The notes under the pieces are model-generated. The model was not told the DNA's origin. It was given only the letters and a program-made list of their open reading frames with translations, and made no database searches. Below are positions 12,895 to 20,991 of a stretch of 64,000 nucleotides of DNA, piece by piece. How positions within the stretch are numbered: position 1 is the stretch's first letter; each line of letters begins with the position of its first letter. Source of the DNA: Bradyrhizobium sp. CCBAU 53351 (GTDB taxonomy: Bacteria > Pseudomonadota > Alphaproteobacteria > Rhizobiales > Xanthobacteraceae); contig NZ_CP030059.1 of NCBI RefSeq assembly GCF_015291745.1, forward strand, positions 3,871,501 to 3,935,500, given 5' to 3'. The position numbers and the translations under genes are program-made.

Positions 12895-13062
12895 CTAGCG
12901 CCAGCCGCGCTCGACCAGCAGTACGCAGGCGATCAGCACCAAGGTTACTGCCGCGATGGCCAGCCGCGCGGTCCAGCTGAAGCCGCGGCCGATCCACCAC
13001 AGCAGCGCGCAATACATCAGGACAGGAACGAGGATGTCGAGGCGCAGCAGATCCGCCGGCAT
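12895..13062 (-). CDS. 55-residue two-helix membrane protein
   Basis: Begins MPADLLRLDILVPVLMYCAL, continues LWWIGRGFSW and a second helix LAIAAVTLVLIACVLLV before ERGWR. It starts four bases after the stop of the gene at 13067, so the two form an operon. No family recognised. Confidence 0.65.
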   Translation of the reverse strand: MPADLLRLDILVPVLMYCALLWWIGRGFSWTARLAIAAVTLVLIACVLLVERGWR

Positions 13063-13066
13063 GGCC

Positions 13067-13318
13067 TCAGCGCCTGACGGTGGTGTCGATGCTGATCGAG
13101 CCGCCGATCTTCACGCAGGTGCCGGTGCCCTCGACCATGACGAAGCGCGGGCCATAGGAGGCGCAGGAGCCCGCCCTTGCCTTGCCGGCCGCGCCCTTCA
13201 GCGGTGCGGTGGTCGTGCCCGCCTGGGGCCGCTCGGCAGGGGGCAGACGCAGGGCCTCCGCGGCCACGGCGGCGGACGTGACGAGCAGCGAGATCAGGGT
13301 GAGGAGCGGCGTGCGCAT
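13067..13318 (-). CDS. small exported protein with porin-like C-terminus
   Basis: 83 residues. A signal peptide (MRTPLLTLISLLVTSAAVAA, cleavage near 20) is followed by a Pro/Ala-rich linker and CASYGPRFVMVEGTGTCVKIGGSI. That last part resembles the extreme N-terminus of rhizobial Porin_2 proteins (CxxYGxGFxYIPGTDTCLKIGG, from memory), including both cysteines, but the barrel is absent. It may be a remnant or a domain used alone. Co-directional with 12895-13062. Confidence 0.75.
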   Translation of the reverse strand: MRTPLLTLISLLVTSAAVAAEALRLPPAERPQAGTTTAPLKGAAGKARAGSCASYGPRFVMVEGTGTCVKIGGSISIDTTVRR

Positions 13319-13374
13319 GGCGGCGTTCTAACCCGACGAGGCGTGGCGCGCCATCGGGGCGGCGATGCCGGCGA

Positions 13375-13629
13375 TCAGATGAACTTGATGCCGGCCGATT
13401 TGCCGCGGCGCCAGACCACCTGGCAGCTCCGCCCGGTGCGCGCATCGCGTGCGAAGGCGAGCCGGATCACGCCCGGGAGCTGGCTCGCATCGTCGTCGAG
13501 CGTGATCTTGGCGCCCGAATCGGAGATGTCCTGGACCAGGCAATGCCGCGCGGCGAAGCCGCCGTCGAGCGTGATCCAGGCGTGCTGCGACAGCAGCTTG
13601 CGGGCTGCGCGCTTTTTCGGCGGTGGCAT
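13375..13629 (-). CDS. PilZ domain protein
   Basis: 84 residues spanning a single PilZ-like domain: KKRAARKLLSQHAWITLDGG, then LVQDISDSGAKITLDD and VWRRGKSAGIKFI. In canonical PilZ domains RxxxR and DxSxxG bind cyclic di-GMP; DISDSG is present and the N-terminal Arg pair is approximate. ATG 13629 with GGGGAGAT upstream is preferred. A likely second-messenger effector with an unknown partner. Confidence 0.8.
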   Translation of the reverse strand: MPPPKKRAARKLLSQHAWITLDGGFAARHCLVQDISDSGAKITLDDDASQLPGVIRLAFARDARTGRSCQVVWRRGKSAGIKFI

Positions 13630-13748
13630 TGGCGAGAGATCTCCCCTTCCAGCGCTACTCACGGAACCCTAAGAAACCGTTGAAATCGCCTCCTGATCAT
13701 CCCTCGGCCGAGGCTATCCACCGGAGCCAAAAGAGCGGCCCGAACGGC

Positions 13749-13777
13749 TTGCCCGGAGGCAGAAAGGCCACTATACG
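13749..13777 (+). promoter_or_regulatory. sigma-70-like promoter before tRNA-Glu
   Basis: TTGCCC (13749-13754), 17 bases, TATACG (13772-13777). The start would be about 70 bases before the mature tRNA. Confidence 0.4.
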
Positions 13778-13854
13778 TTCGCCCGCTGCAAGCCGCCGGG
13801 CCCTGTTCGGCCGGCCAGCGGCCCTGCCGGGAACAACGGCAAGGCCCTGAGTTT

Positions 13855-13929
13855 GCTCCCTTCGTCTATCGGTTAGGACGCCACCCTTTCACGGTGGAGA
13901 GAGCGGTTCGATTCCGCTAGGGAGCGCCA
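13855..13929 (+). tRNA. tRNA-Glu (anticodon TTC)
   Basis: Acceptor stem GCTCCCT (13855-13861) / AGGGAGC (13919-13925), discriminator G, encoded CCA (13927-13929). Anticodon stem CCACC/GGTGG surrounds the loop CTTTCAC, giving anticodon TTC; the T-arm contains GGTTCGATTCC. All arms fold. I looked for an integrase or a repeated 3' end indicating an inserted island and found neither. Confidence 0.95.
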
Positions 13930-14204
13930 GCGCGCAAGGCGGCGGCCATTAGCCGTCGGCATTTCACCGCTCCCCATGAACCTGTCCGCCGCTCGCCAGC
14001 GACCAATGTCCGTTGGAACCGGTCTGGCCCATGGCACAACGCTACCCCGAGATTGAAGCTTCGTCCGGCGCGTCCGCAATGACGCCGGGCCTTCCGCCGT
14101 GGCTGAGCCATCCCCGCCCGCACCCATCGGACCGCCGCGCCAAGATGCTGGAGCACATGGCGCGCGCCAGATCGCTTCCTCAGCGCCAAGCCGGAGTCGC
14201 ATCA

Positions 14205-14702
14205 GTGCCCCTGCCATCTGGCGATGGCATTGCGAACGTTTTCGGCGATGTCCTCGGCCATGCGATCCTGTTCGGCGTCATCGCTCTGCTCGTCCAGTCG
14301 CGCATTCCTCTTTATCTCGGGGCGTTCATCTTCCTGAACGACGATGGGCGCATCGAGCGCACGCTGGCAGCGCTCGGTATCCGGCTCGAGCCCGAAACGA
14401 TCGGCGCAGACATCGTCAAGCGCTTCCCATTCTGGTTCGGGTTTTTTGCGTTGCTCGGCGTTTTGAAAGGCGCCGGCCCCGCCTGGCTCGCGCCATGGAT
14501 GCCTCCAGCGGAGCCGTGGTCTTCCCTCGCAGCGATTGGTCTGCTGCTTGCGCTCGTCGAAGCATCTTCGGCGCTCGCGATGCGGCGGGCTTTGCCGCTT
14601 GTGGGATTGGAGATCAGCCCGAGCGGCTTGACCTGGGCGACGATTCAGTTCGCCCTCGCAGTCGTCGCGCTTGCCTTGCTGGTGCAGTCCGGATTTCTGT
14701 AG
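14205..14702 (+). CDS. membrane protein of unknown function
   Basis: 166 residues from GTG 14205 (GGAG eight bases upstream) with about four membrane segments: near 15-34, 78-95, 105-124 and 142-164. A soluble stretch between the first two includes FLNDDGRIERTLAALGIRLEP. The frame is open back to 14013, and ATGs at 14031 and 14145 remain possible starts. I recognise no family. Confidence 0.65.
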   Translation: MPLPSGDGIANVFGDVLGHAILFGVIALLVQSRIPLYLGAFIFLNDDGRIERTLAALGIRLEPETIGADIVKRFPFWFGFFALLGVLKGAGPAWLAPWMPPAEPWSSLAAIGLLLALVEASSALAMRRALPLVGLEISPSGLTWATIQFALAVVALALLVQSGFL

Positions 14703-14913
14703 TCGCCGCGCTGCGCGGTAACAACGTACTCAATGACGACGTTGTGAGCGGAGCTTGCGGCAAAACGGGTCGTTATGCCGCGCTTTCCGCTGCATGGAGC
14801 CGGCGCGCGTTAACCGGAAATTTACCCCCGCTTTTGAGCGCCGGTATCATTTGCTTAGAATTTGATCGCTACCGTGGAATTACGGAATCGATCCCGAACA
14901 TCATTGGTCCCCC

Positions 14914-15540
14914 ATGTCCGTCGCAGAGTTCCTCAGGCAGCGTGCAGTGGACGTCACCGTGAACGGCAGCTACTCGCTGCCGCGCTGGTATGATTGCGAG
15001 GGCAAGCTGCGCAGCTTCGCCTGCCGCACCAAGCGCGTCTCGCCCTTCCGCATGATCGTGGACGTGCCTGTTGTCGGCAAGGTCGGCGAGCGCCTGACCT
15101 CCTACTTCCAGGATTTCGGCGAATTCCAGTGCACGATCAGCGCGACGCTGAAATCAGGCTTCCTGATGGAGCTCGACATGACGCGGGCGCGGCGCGCCTG
15201 GATGTCGGAAAAGCTCACCTGGCTCGAGAAAAAGCAGAAGGACGAGAGCGTCCAGGAGTTGCGGCGCGACGCCCGCTTCGTCCCCCAGGTCTCCCACACC
15301 TTCCTGACGCTCGCCGACGGCAGCACCCATCCGTGCTTCATCATCGACGTCTCGACGGCGGGGGTCGCGATCTCATGCGAGTACGACCCACCGGTCGGAA
15401 CCCCGCTTGCCGTCGGCGCCTGCGTGGGCCGGGTCATCCGCAAATTCGACCACGGCTTCGCGGTCAAATTCGCCGAGAAACAGCCGCGGGAGGACCTGGT
15501 CCGCCTCGTCGTGCGCTCGCCGCTGAAGCAATCGGCCTGA
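14914..15540 (+). CDS. PilZ domain protein
   Basis: 208 residues. The C-terminal half is a PilZ domain with RRDARF (the RxxxR type motif, near residue 117) and DVSTAGVAI (DxSxxG, near 144), both needed for cyclic di-GMP binding. The N-terminal half (residues 10-90) looks like a second, degenerate PilZ-type barrel. Such proteins transmit cyclic di-GMP to motility or polysaccharide targets. It begins 14 bases after TTGGTCCCC with no obvious ribosome-binding site. Confidence 0.88.
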   Translation: MSVAEFLRQRAVDVTVNGSYSLPRWYDCEGKLRSFACRTKRVSPFRMIVDVPVVGKVGERLTSYFQDFGEFQCTISATLKSGFLMELDMTRARRAWMSEKLTWLEKKQKDESVQELRRDARFVPQVSHTFLTLADGSTHPCFIIDVSTAGVAISCEYDPPVGTPLAVGACVGRVIRKFDHGFAVKFAEKQPREDLVRLVVRSPLKQSA

Positions 15541-15663
15541 ACCGGACCGGCCAATCTTAACTCTTTCTTAACTAAACACTGGAGGCGGCGCCCCTCGCAC
15601 GATAGGGTGTGCCCCAGTACGTCCGCAATCACTGCGGGCCCTCGAGTTACCGGAAGTCCTGGA

Positions 15664-16671
15664 ATGTCCATCGCTGATGCCGAGTTCGTCCCGGCAGAGA
15701 CCACGCACAAGGCGCCCACCGCGGCCAAGCCGCAGCTTCCACCGGGCGTCGTCACTGAGGGACCGCTCGTGCAAGCCAAGCTGCGCGAGAGCTATCTCCT
15801 CCTCGGCATCCTCTATGTCGGCGCCGTCGCCGGCATCGTCTGGGCCATCACGCAAGGCATCGGCAAGGTCGAGCTCTTTACGTTCGGCTGGATGTTCGCG
15901 CTGACGACGTTCGGCATCGGCGCCGGCATGCATCGCCTGTTCGTCCATCGCAGCTTCCGCACCGGCCCGATCATGCGCGTGTTCTTCTGCGCCATCGCCC
16001 AGATGGCGGTGCAGGGCTCGATCGCCAAATGGGTCGCCAACCACCGCCGCCATCATCTCTATGCCGACGATGTCGGCGATCCCCACAGCCCGCAATTCGA
16101 CGGCTTCGGCAATCGCTATGTCAGCGCGCTCAAAGGCTTCCTGCACGCCCAGGGCAGCTGGGTGTTCGACCAGGCAACCACCGACAACGAATATTATGCC
16201 AAGGACATCCTCGCCGACCCGATCGCGATGTTCTTCGTGCGCACGCGCTGGGTCTGGTACGGGATGTCGGCGGTCTTCATCCCCGGCGTGATCGGCTACA
16301 CCTTCGGCGGCGTGCACACCATGATCGGCTGCGTGCTGTTCTCCGGCCTGCTCCGCGCTTATCTGCTGATCCTCACCAGCCAGCTCACCGGCTCGGTCTG
16401 CCACGCCTATGGCTATCGCCGCTTCGAAGTCGACGATGCCTCGACCAACGAGTTCGTCACCACGATCCTCACCTTCGGCGAAGGCCTGCACAACAACCAT
16501 CACCGCTTCCCGCGGGACGCCTACATCTCGCACGCCTGGTGGGAGATCGATCTCAACGGCCTGATCATCCTGGGCCTGGAAAAGATCGGCCTCGTCCACG
16601 ACGTCTTCCACGCCTCGCACCGTCAACTGGAGCGGGCGGCGGAAGCAGAGGCGGCCTCGACGGCGCGCTGA
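15664..16671 (+). CDS. acyl-CoA/acyl-lipid delta-9 type desaturase
   Basis: 335 residues. The three histidine boxes of membrane di-iron desaturases are intact: HRLFVH (90-95), HRRHH (127-131) and HNNHH (276-280), with hydrophobic segments between. It inserts a cis double bond in membrane fatty acids at the inner membrane. ATG 15664 (MSIADAE) is preferred over the ATG 57 bases upstream because GGAA sits just before it. It stands alone between a PilZ gene and a small gene, with no electron-donor gene nearby. Confidence 0.9.
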   Translation: MSIADAEFVPAETTHKAPTAAKPQLPPGVVTEGPLVQAKLRESYLLLGILYVGAVAGIVWAITQGIGKVELFTFGWMFALTTFGIGAGMHRLFVHRSFRTGPIMRVFFCAIAQMAVQGSIAKWVANHRRHHLYADDVGDPHSPQFDGFGNRYVSALKGFLHAQGSWVFDQATTDNEYYAKDILADPIAMFFVRTRWVWYGMSAVFIPGVIGYTFGGVHTMIGCVLFSGLLRAYLLILTSQLTGSVCHAYGYRRFEVDDASTNEFVTTILTFGEGLHNNHHRFPRDAYISHAWWEIDLNGLIILGLEKIGLVHDVFHASHRQLERAAEAEAASTAR

Positions 16672-16808
16672 ACCGGCAGGCGGCCGGCCATCCTCTGGCC
16701 GTCCCGCCTCCGCATCGCTGCCCTATCGCGGCCCCATTGCGGGATCAGCTTTTGACGGTCCGCGCCACGTGCCGGACGTCATGTGCGGACTTGCGATCGG
16801 GGGACCGG

Positions 16809-17096
16809 ATGGCAGTCGACAAGATCACCGTTGATAAGACCACGGTCGATAAGATCACGGTTGATAAGATCACCTGGGACAGGGTCGGCCGGGTCACCGA
16901 GCCCGGACGCTACATGTACACCTTCGGCTGGCTCACCATCACCGCCGGCGATCTGGAGATCTGGAAGCTCTACCCCCAGGCCGCGTTCACGCTTCTGGCG
17001 CAACCGGGAGGCCCGGACGCAACCCTGGGCGAGGAATTCCATCTCGGCGCCTTCGACGTCGCCCCCGGCGCGCCGCCGCCGTTCACCACCCACTGA
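16809..17096 (+). CDS. small protein with N-terminal VDKIT repeats
   Basis: 95 residues. Residues 3-22 are four copies of the pentapeptide VDKIT/VDKTT, encoded by near-identical 15-bp units; the rest (WDRVGRVTEPGRYMYTFGWL onward) reads as a compact mostly-beta domain with a Pro-rich tail. GGGGGA four bases upstream sets the ATG. The core could begin at a later Met in relatives without repeats. Function unknown; the repeat number is likely to vary. Confidence 0.7.
   Translation: MAVDKITVDKTTVDKITVDKITWDRVGRVTEPGRYMYTFGWLTITAGDLEIWKLYPQAAFTLLAQPGGPDATLGEEFHLGAFDVAPGAPPPFTTH
16815..16874 (+). repeat. 15-bp coding tandem repeat
   Basis: Four units of the type GTCGATAAGATCACG at 16815, 16830, 16845 and 16860, differing at one to three bases, in frame inside the small gene. 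Confidence 0.92.
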
Positions 17097-17155
17097 CGAC
17101 GAAAAGCACCGCTCGTTGCGGGAACGCAGGGCGTGGCCGTTGCTTTATCATCGCG

Positions 17156-17308
17156 ATGATACACATCCCCGCCGTCGATCAGGCCTTCCTGCTGTTGCTC
17201 ATCGTGCTCTGCCTCGGCACGTGCCTCGTGCGCGTCTTCTGGGAGCTGGAACAGGCGCGGACGCGCCGGATCGCCTCGCCGCCCCGCGGGGACTCACGAC
17301 GCCACTAG
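17156..17308 (+). CDS. 50-residue single-pass membrane protein
   Basis: Begins MIHIPAVDQAFLLLLIVLCL: one N-terminal membrane helix (about 10-27), then an Arg-rich cytoplasmic tail. No good ribosome-binding site, so support is the coherent bitopic pattern only. Confidence 0.4.
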   Translation: MIHIPAVDQAFLLLLIVLCLGTCLVRVFWELEQARTRRIASPPRGDSRRH

Positions 17309-17641
17309 CCGACCTGCCCGGCCATGCCCACCTGATGACCTCTCCCGCCGGGCGCTCCACCAGGAGTGGCGGAGACAGCTGCGCAGTGAATCAAAGAAAT
17401 CTGCGCATATCATTGATCTGACTTATCAATCACGCTCCATCCCGGTCGGCGAGGCCGTTGCCATGGCTGACGAACTCCTTCTGTGATGCAATTGATTACG
17501 CTTGTATTCTACAGCCCGGCGGGTGACGGCAGATGAACGGAAGCTGTCGCGCGCGTTAAGTGAGCCGACAGCGAGCGCATGACACATGGTCGCATCGGTG
17601 AATGTAGATAAGCGGACCAAGGGAACCTATTTTCGGCGCCG
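17309..17641. other. intergenic region, no gene seen
   Basis: Holds TTGAT (17413-17417) / ATCAA (17425-17429), an inverted repeat with a seven-base spacer, and an AT-rich stretch near 17480-17510. I see no RNA gene or terminator. Confidence 0.5.
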
Positions 17642-18682
17642 ATGTACCTGATTGAAGCATTGCCCACCGTCATCGGAACTGCTGCCATCGCCCCGGCGCT
17701 GCTGATGCTGTGGCTTGTCATCGCCGCTGAAGAGCGCCCCGGCCCGCCCGCTCAGGTCTGGACCGCATTCCTGTTGGGTGCGGCCAGCATCTCGCTGCTG
17801 GGCCTCGCCCGCGCCCCCTTCGCCAAGATGGTCGCGGCGCCCGACGACCCCTGGGCGGCGCTCGCCATGCATTCGATCTTCGGCGTCGCGCTCCCCGAGG
17901 AAGCCGTCAAGGTGATCGCCATCGTGGTGATCTCCTCGACCAAGCGGCGGACCTTTGCCAACCCGATGGACACCGTGGTCTATGGCGCCGCGGTCGGCCT
18001 CGGCTTCGCGGCTTACGAGAACCTGGCCTATCTGGTCCAGCACGCCGAGATGTGGCGCTCGCTGGCCGCCTTGCGCAGCGTGCTGACCGTGCCGTTCCAC
18101 GGCGCGCTCGGCATCATCGCCGGCGCCTACCTGACGATCGCGCGCGCCGGCACGGCGCTGGGCGCGAACCGCCATCATCGTGACTGGGCTCGCCTCTCCA
18201 GCCGCCTTCTGATGCTCGCCGGCCCGCTCGCGCTGCATTCGGCCTTCGACTTTCCGCTGCTGACCTTGCAACGAATGCCCGACCTCGATCCGACGCTGCG
18301 GATGTGGCTGGGCGCCGCGAGCCTGCTGATCGGCTTCAGCTCGATCGCCTTCGCGATCCGCCTGGTCCGGCGCGTCGCCCGCCACCATGCACCTCGGACC
18401 GACATAGCGCGGGAGCGGCTCAGCCAGCTCCGCCGGATGTGGGCGCTGCTGCTGGCCGGCGGCGGCGTCGGGTTCCTCGGGCTCGCCTTCGTGCTGACCT
18501 CGATCCACCACTGGCTGATCAACCCCGAACGCAACCTGACGCTGGCCCTGATCCCGATCGGCTTCGTCTCAATCCTGCTCGGCCTCGCGCTTCTGGTTGT
18601 CACAAGCGCGATCTACATTCTCGGCCGCAACCGCATCCGCACCAGCGCGGAAGGCTTTTCGTCGGCGCCCGGGGGCGGTTGA
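17642..18682 (+). CDS. PrsW-type intramembrane protease
   Basis: 346 residues with eight or nine membrane helices. The PrsW/CPBP-like metal-site motifs are present: PEEAVKV (Glu86-Glu87), YENLAYL (about 122), PFHGALG (about 157) and LHSAFDF (about 199). PrsW proteases cut membrane anti-sigma factors in other bacteria (established for Bacillus); the target here is unknown. The start ATG follows GGCGCCG. No anti-sigma gene is adjacent. Confidence 0.88.
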   Translation: MYLIEALPTVIGTAAIAPALLMLWLVIAAEERPGPPAQVWTAFLLGAASISLLGLARAPFAKMVAAPDDPWAALAMHSIFGVALPEEAVKVIAIVVISSTKRRTFANPMDTVVYGAAVGLGFAAYENLAYLVQHAEMWRSLAALRSVLTVPFHGALGIIAGAYLTIARAGTALGANRHHRDWARLSSRLLMLAGPLALHSAFDFPLLTLQRMPDLDPTLRMWLGAASLLIGFSSIAFAIRLVRRVARHHAPRTDIARERLSQLRRMWALLLAGGGVGFLGLAFVLTSIHHWLINPERNLTLALIPIGFVSILLGLALLVVTSAIYILGRNRIRTSAEGFSSAPGGG

Positions 18683-18751
18683 TCCAACGCATGGCGAGCG
18701 CGCCGCGCGCGTAATAGATTGAGCACAGCCCATACGATCTGGAGCCTGCCG

Positions 18752-19330
18752 ATGACATCGCCCGAGGATTTTTCACGGCTGCAATCCGCCATGAACCAGA
18801 CGGTCAAGGCGCATTGGAAGGCCTTCCTGTTCGAAGGCATCCTGCTCGCCGTTCTCGGCGTCGCGGCACTGATCCTGCCGCCGCTCGCCAGCCTTGCGAT
18901 CGCGATCTTCCTGGGCTGGATGTTCCTGATCAGCGGCATCGGCGGGCTGATCGTGACCTATTGGGCACGCAGCACGCCGGGCTTCTGGTGGTCGCTGATC
19001 TCCGCTGCGCTCGCCGTGCTCGCCGGCCTGCTGCTGCTGGCCCGGCCGATGCAGGCCGTGCTGACGCTCACCATCGTGGTTGGCGCCTATTTCCTCGCCG
19101 AGGGCGTCGCCACCATCATGTACGCGCTGGAGCACCGCCGCGAGCCGGGCAGCCGCTGGTCGTGGCTGCTGATCTCGGGCCTCATCGACATCGCGATCTC
19201 GTTCATGGTGATCACAGGGCTGCCGAGCTCCGCGGAATGGGCCATCGGCATCCTCGTCGGTATCAATTTGCTGTTCGGCGGCGCCAGCCTGATCGGCATG
19301 GCGATGGCGGCACGCAATAGCAACACCTGA
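18752..19330 (+). CDS. HdeD family membrane protein (DUF308)
   Basis: 192 residues with six membrane helices in three pairs, the DUF308 repeat, typified by FEGILLAVLGVAALILPPLASLA and LGWMFLISGIGGLI. HdeD of enteric bacteria is linked to acid resistance; the rhizobial role is unproven. ATG 18752 (MTSPEDFSRL) is chosen; an upstream start at 18719 lacks a ribosome-binding site. Confidence 0.88.
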   Translation: MTSPEDFSRLQSAMNQTVKAHWKAFLFEGILLAVLGVAALILPPLASLAIAIFLGWMFLISGIGGLIVTYWARSTPGFWWSLISAALAVLAGLLLLARPMQAVLTLTIVVGAYFLAEGVATIMYALEHRREPGSRWSWLLISGLIDIAISFMVITGLPSSAEWAIGILVGINLLFGGASLIGMAMAARNSNT

Positions 19331-19362
19331 GGCGCCTGGTCGCTTGCTGCTCCGATTGGGGG

Positions 19363-19391
19363 GTGACAACGTGGCAATGGCGCGCTATATG
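19363..19391 (+). promoter_or_regulatory. promoter of the aroG leader
   Basis: GTGACA (19363-19368, five of six to TTGACA), 17 bases, TATATG (19386-19391). The predicted start falls at 19397-19399, that is on the A of the leader-peptide ATG, so the message would be leaderless. Confidence 0.6.
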
Positions 19392-19398
19392 GCCCGGC

Positions 19399-19479
19399 AT
19401 GATCACCGTCGCCACCAGCTATTTTTGGTACTTTAGCTACGACAGCTCGCTGGCGGCAGGAGGATCGCGCTCAATCTGA
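19399..19479 (+). CDS. aromatic leader peptide of aroG attenuator
   Basis: 26 residues, MITVATSYFWYFSYDSSLAA then GGSRSI. Seven of residues 8-14 are aromatic or Ser: Tyr-Phe-Trp-Tyr-Phe-Ser-Tyr, an extreme density for all three aromatic amino acids that regulate the pathway. There is no ribosome-binding site, consistent with a leaderless start as is established for TrpL of Sinorhizobium. Its codons overlap the antiterminator arm at 19450-19457, so ribosome position decides the downstream fold. Confidence 0.85.
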   Translation: MITVATSYFWYFSYDSSLAAGGSRSI

Positions 19480-19528
19480 AATATTGCAGCAAACGTCCGA
19501 ACAAGCCGCCAGACCTGGCGGCTTTTTT
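19450..19528 (+). promoter_or_regulatory. transcription attenuator of aroG
   Basis: Terminator stem AAGCCGCCA (19503-19511) / TGGCGGCTT (19516-19524), then TTTT. The left arm GCCGCCAG (19505-19512) can instead pair with CTGGCGGC (19450-19457) inside the leader peptide. A ribosome stalled on the aromatic codons at 19420-19440 leaves 19450-19457 free and prevents termination; one that reaches the stop at 19477 covers it and lets the terminator form. Confidence 0.85.
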
Positions 19529-19564
19529 ATTGGCCGGCAGGTTCGAAACAAACAGGAGCCCGCC

Positions 19565-20650
19565 GTGCTGAGCACGACCGACGATCTTCGCATCCGCGAA
19601 CTGAAAGAACTGAGCACCCCGGACGAGGTGATGCGGGAGGTCCCGCGCACGCTCACCGCCACCCGTGTGGTGATGGCCGCGCGCAACGCCATCCACGCCA
19701 TCCTGAGCAACCAGGACGACCGCCTTCTGGTCGTCGTCGGCCCCTGCTCGGTGCATGATCCCAGGGCCGCGCTCGATTACGCCGAGCGCCTCGCAAAGCT
19801 GCGCGAGGATCTCGCCGATCAGCTCGAGATCGTGATGCGGGTCTATTTCGAGAAGCCGCGCACCACGGTCGGCTGGAAGGGCCTGATCAACGATCCCGAT
19901 CTCGACGGCAGCTTCGACATCAACAAGGGCCTGCGGCTGGCGCGCAACGTGCTGTCGGCGGTGAACAATCTCGGCCTGCCCGCCGGCGCAGAGTTTCTGG
20001 ACATGACGACGCCGCAATACATCGCCGACCTCGTGTCCTGGGCCGCAATCGGTGCACGTACGACCGAGAGCCAGATTCATCGCGAGCTGGCTTCCGGCCT
20101 GTCGTGCCCGGTCGGCTTCAAGAACGGCACCGACGGCAATGTACGGATCGCAGCGGACGCGGTGAAGTCGGCCTCGCATCCGCATCATTTCATGGCCGTG
20201 ACAAAACTCGGCCGCTCGGCGATCGCCTCGACCGCGGGCAACGAGGATTGCCACATCATCCTGCGCGGCGGCAGCAAGCCGAACTACGACGCGGCAAGCG
20301 TCGCAGCGGCCTGCAACGAGCTGGCGAAATCGGGCGTCGCACCGCTGGTGATGGTGGATGCGAGCCACGCCAATTCGAGCAAGAAGCCGGAGAACCAGCC
20401 GTTGGTCATGGCCGACATTGCCGGCCAGATCGCCGGCGGTGAGAACCGCATCATGGGCGTGATGATCGAGAGCAATCTCGTTGCCGGCCGCCAGGACGTC
20501 GTGCCGGGCAAGCCGCTCGTCTACGGCCAGAGCATCACCGACGGCTGCATCGACTGGCCGACCACGGCGACTGTCCTCGAGCAACTCGCCGACGCGGTCG
20601 AGGTCCGCCGCAACACCCGCCGCGCCGGATTGCACGAGCGGTCGGCGTAA
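19565..20650 (+). CDS. aroG: 3-deoxy-7-phosphoheptulonate synthase (DAHP synthase, type I)
   Basis: 361 residues from GTG 19565 (CAGGAG six bases upstream). It condenses phosphoenolpyruvate and erythrose 4-phosphate, the first step to Phe, Tyr and Trp. Type I motifs are visible: VVGPCSVHD (near 59), the metal-binding VDASHANSSKKPENQ, and GVMIESNL near the C-terminus, at the length usual for enterobacterial AroF/G/H-type enzymes. Regulation by the upstream attenuator fits a pathway entry enzyme. The frame opens at TTG 19484 but that extension lies within the attenuator. Confidence 0.96.
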   Translation: MLSTTDDLRIRELKELSTPDEVMREVPRTLTATRVVMAARNAIHAILSNQDDRLLVVVGPCSVHDPRAALDYAERLAKLREDLADQLEIVMRVYFEKPRTTVGWKGLINDPDLDGSFDINKGLRLARNVLSAVNNLGLPAGAEFLDMTTPQYIADLVSWAAIGARTTESQIHRELASGLSCPVGFKNGTDGNVRIAADAVKSASHPHHFMAVTKLGRSAIASTAGNEDCHIILRGGSKPNYDAASVAAACNELAKSGVAPLVMVDASHANSSKKPENQPLVMADIAGQIAGGENRIMGVMIESNLVAGRQDVVPGKPLVYGQSITDGCIDWPTTATVLEQLADAVEVRRNTRRAGLHERSA

Positions 20651-20707
20651 GGTTCGCGCAAATGCGGGCGGGGCGAGTCGTGGCGCCCTGCCCGCAAATA
20701 TTATGGA

Positions 20708-20959
20708 TCAGCAGCCGCGGCAGATGCTTTTGATCTTCTTGTCGAGCGCCTGGTTTTCCTTGCTGAGCGGATCGTTCGGATCGGTCACATTCTTCTCGCT
20801 CGGCACGTCCGAGACGCGCGGCTGGCGATGGCCCACGGGAGCCTGCGGCAGAGATCCGGAGCTCGCACCGCTTGACGTCGATCCCTTGGTGCCGGTCTGC
20901 GCAACCGCTGCGCCGCCGACCAAGACCACGAGCGATGCTGCCAGCATGATCTTCTTCAT
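20708..20959 (-). CDS. small secreted protein
   Basis: 83 residues. A signal peptide (MKKIMLAASLVVLVGGAAVA, cleavage after AQT) is followed by a Ser/Gly/Thr-rich linker and a charged region with SEKNVTDPNDPLSKENQALD and a C-terminal CRGC pair. GGAGG upstream of the ATG at 20959 fixes the start. Its stop is 58 bases from the convergent end of aroG. No family recognised. Confidence 0.82.
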   Translation of the reverse strand: MKKIMLAASLVVLVGGAAVAQTGTKGSTSSGASSGSLPQAPVGHRQPRVSDVPSEKNVTDPNDPLSKENQALDKKIKSICRGC

Positions 20960-20991
20960 GTCCGATCCTCCATTTCTCAAGCCGGCGCTTC

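Noticed and set aside
13855..13929. Integration site of a genomic island at tRNA-Glu
   Set aside because: No repeated tRNA 3' end within the window and no integrase gene nearby.
14013..14204. N-terminal extension of the membrane gene at 14205
   Set aside because: The extension lacks a ribosome-binding site, is Pro/Arg-rich and would begin close to the tRNA gene; the GTG at 14205 has GGAG at good spacing.
16815..16874. CRISPR-like array
   Set aside because: The 15-bp repeats are contiguous without spacers and encode a repeat in frame.
17413..17429. FixK/FNR-like box TTGAT...ATCAA
   Set aside because: The spacer is seven bases, whereas the consensus TTGAT-N4-ATCAA needs four.
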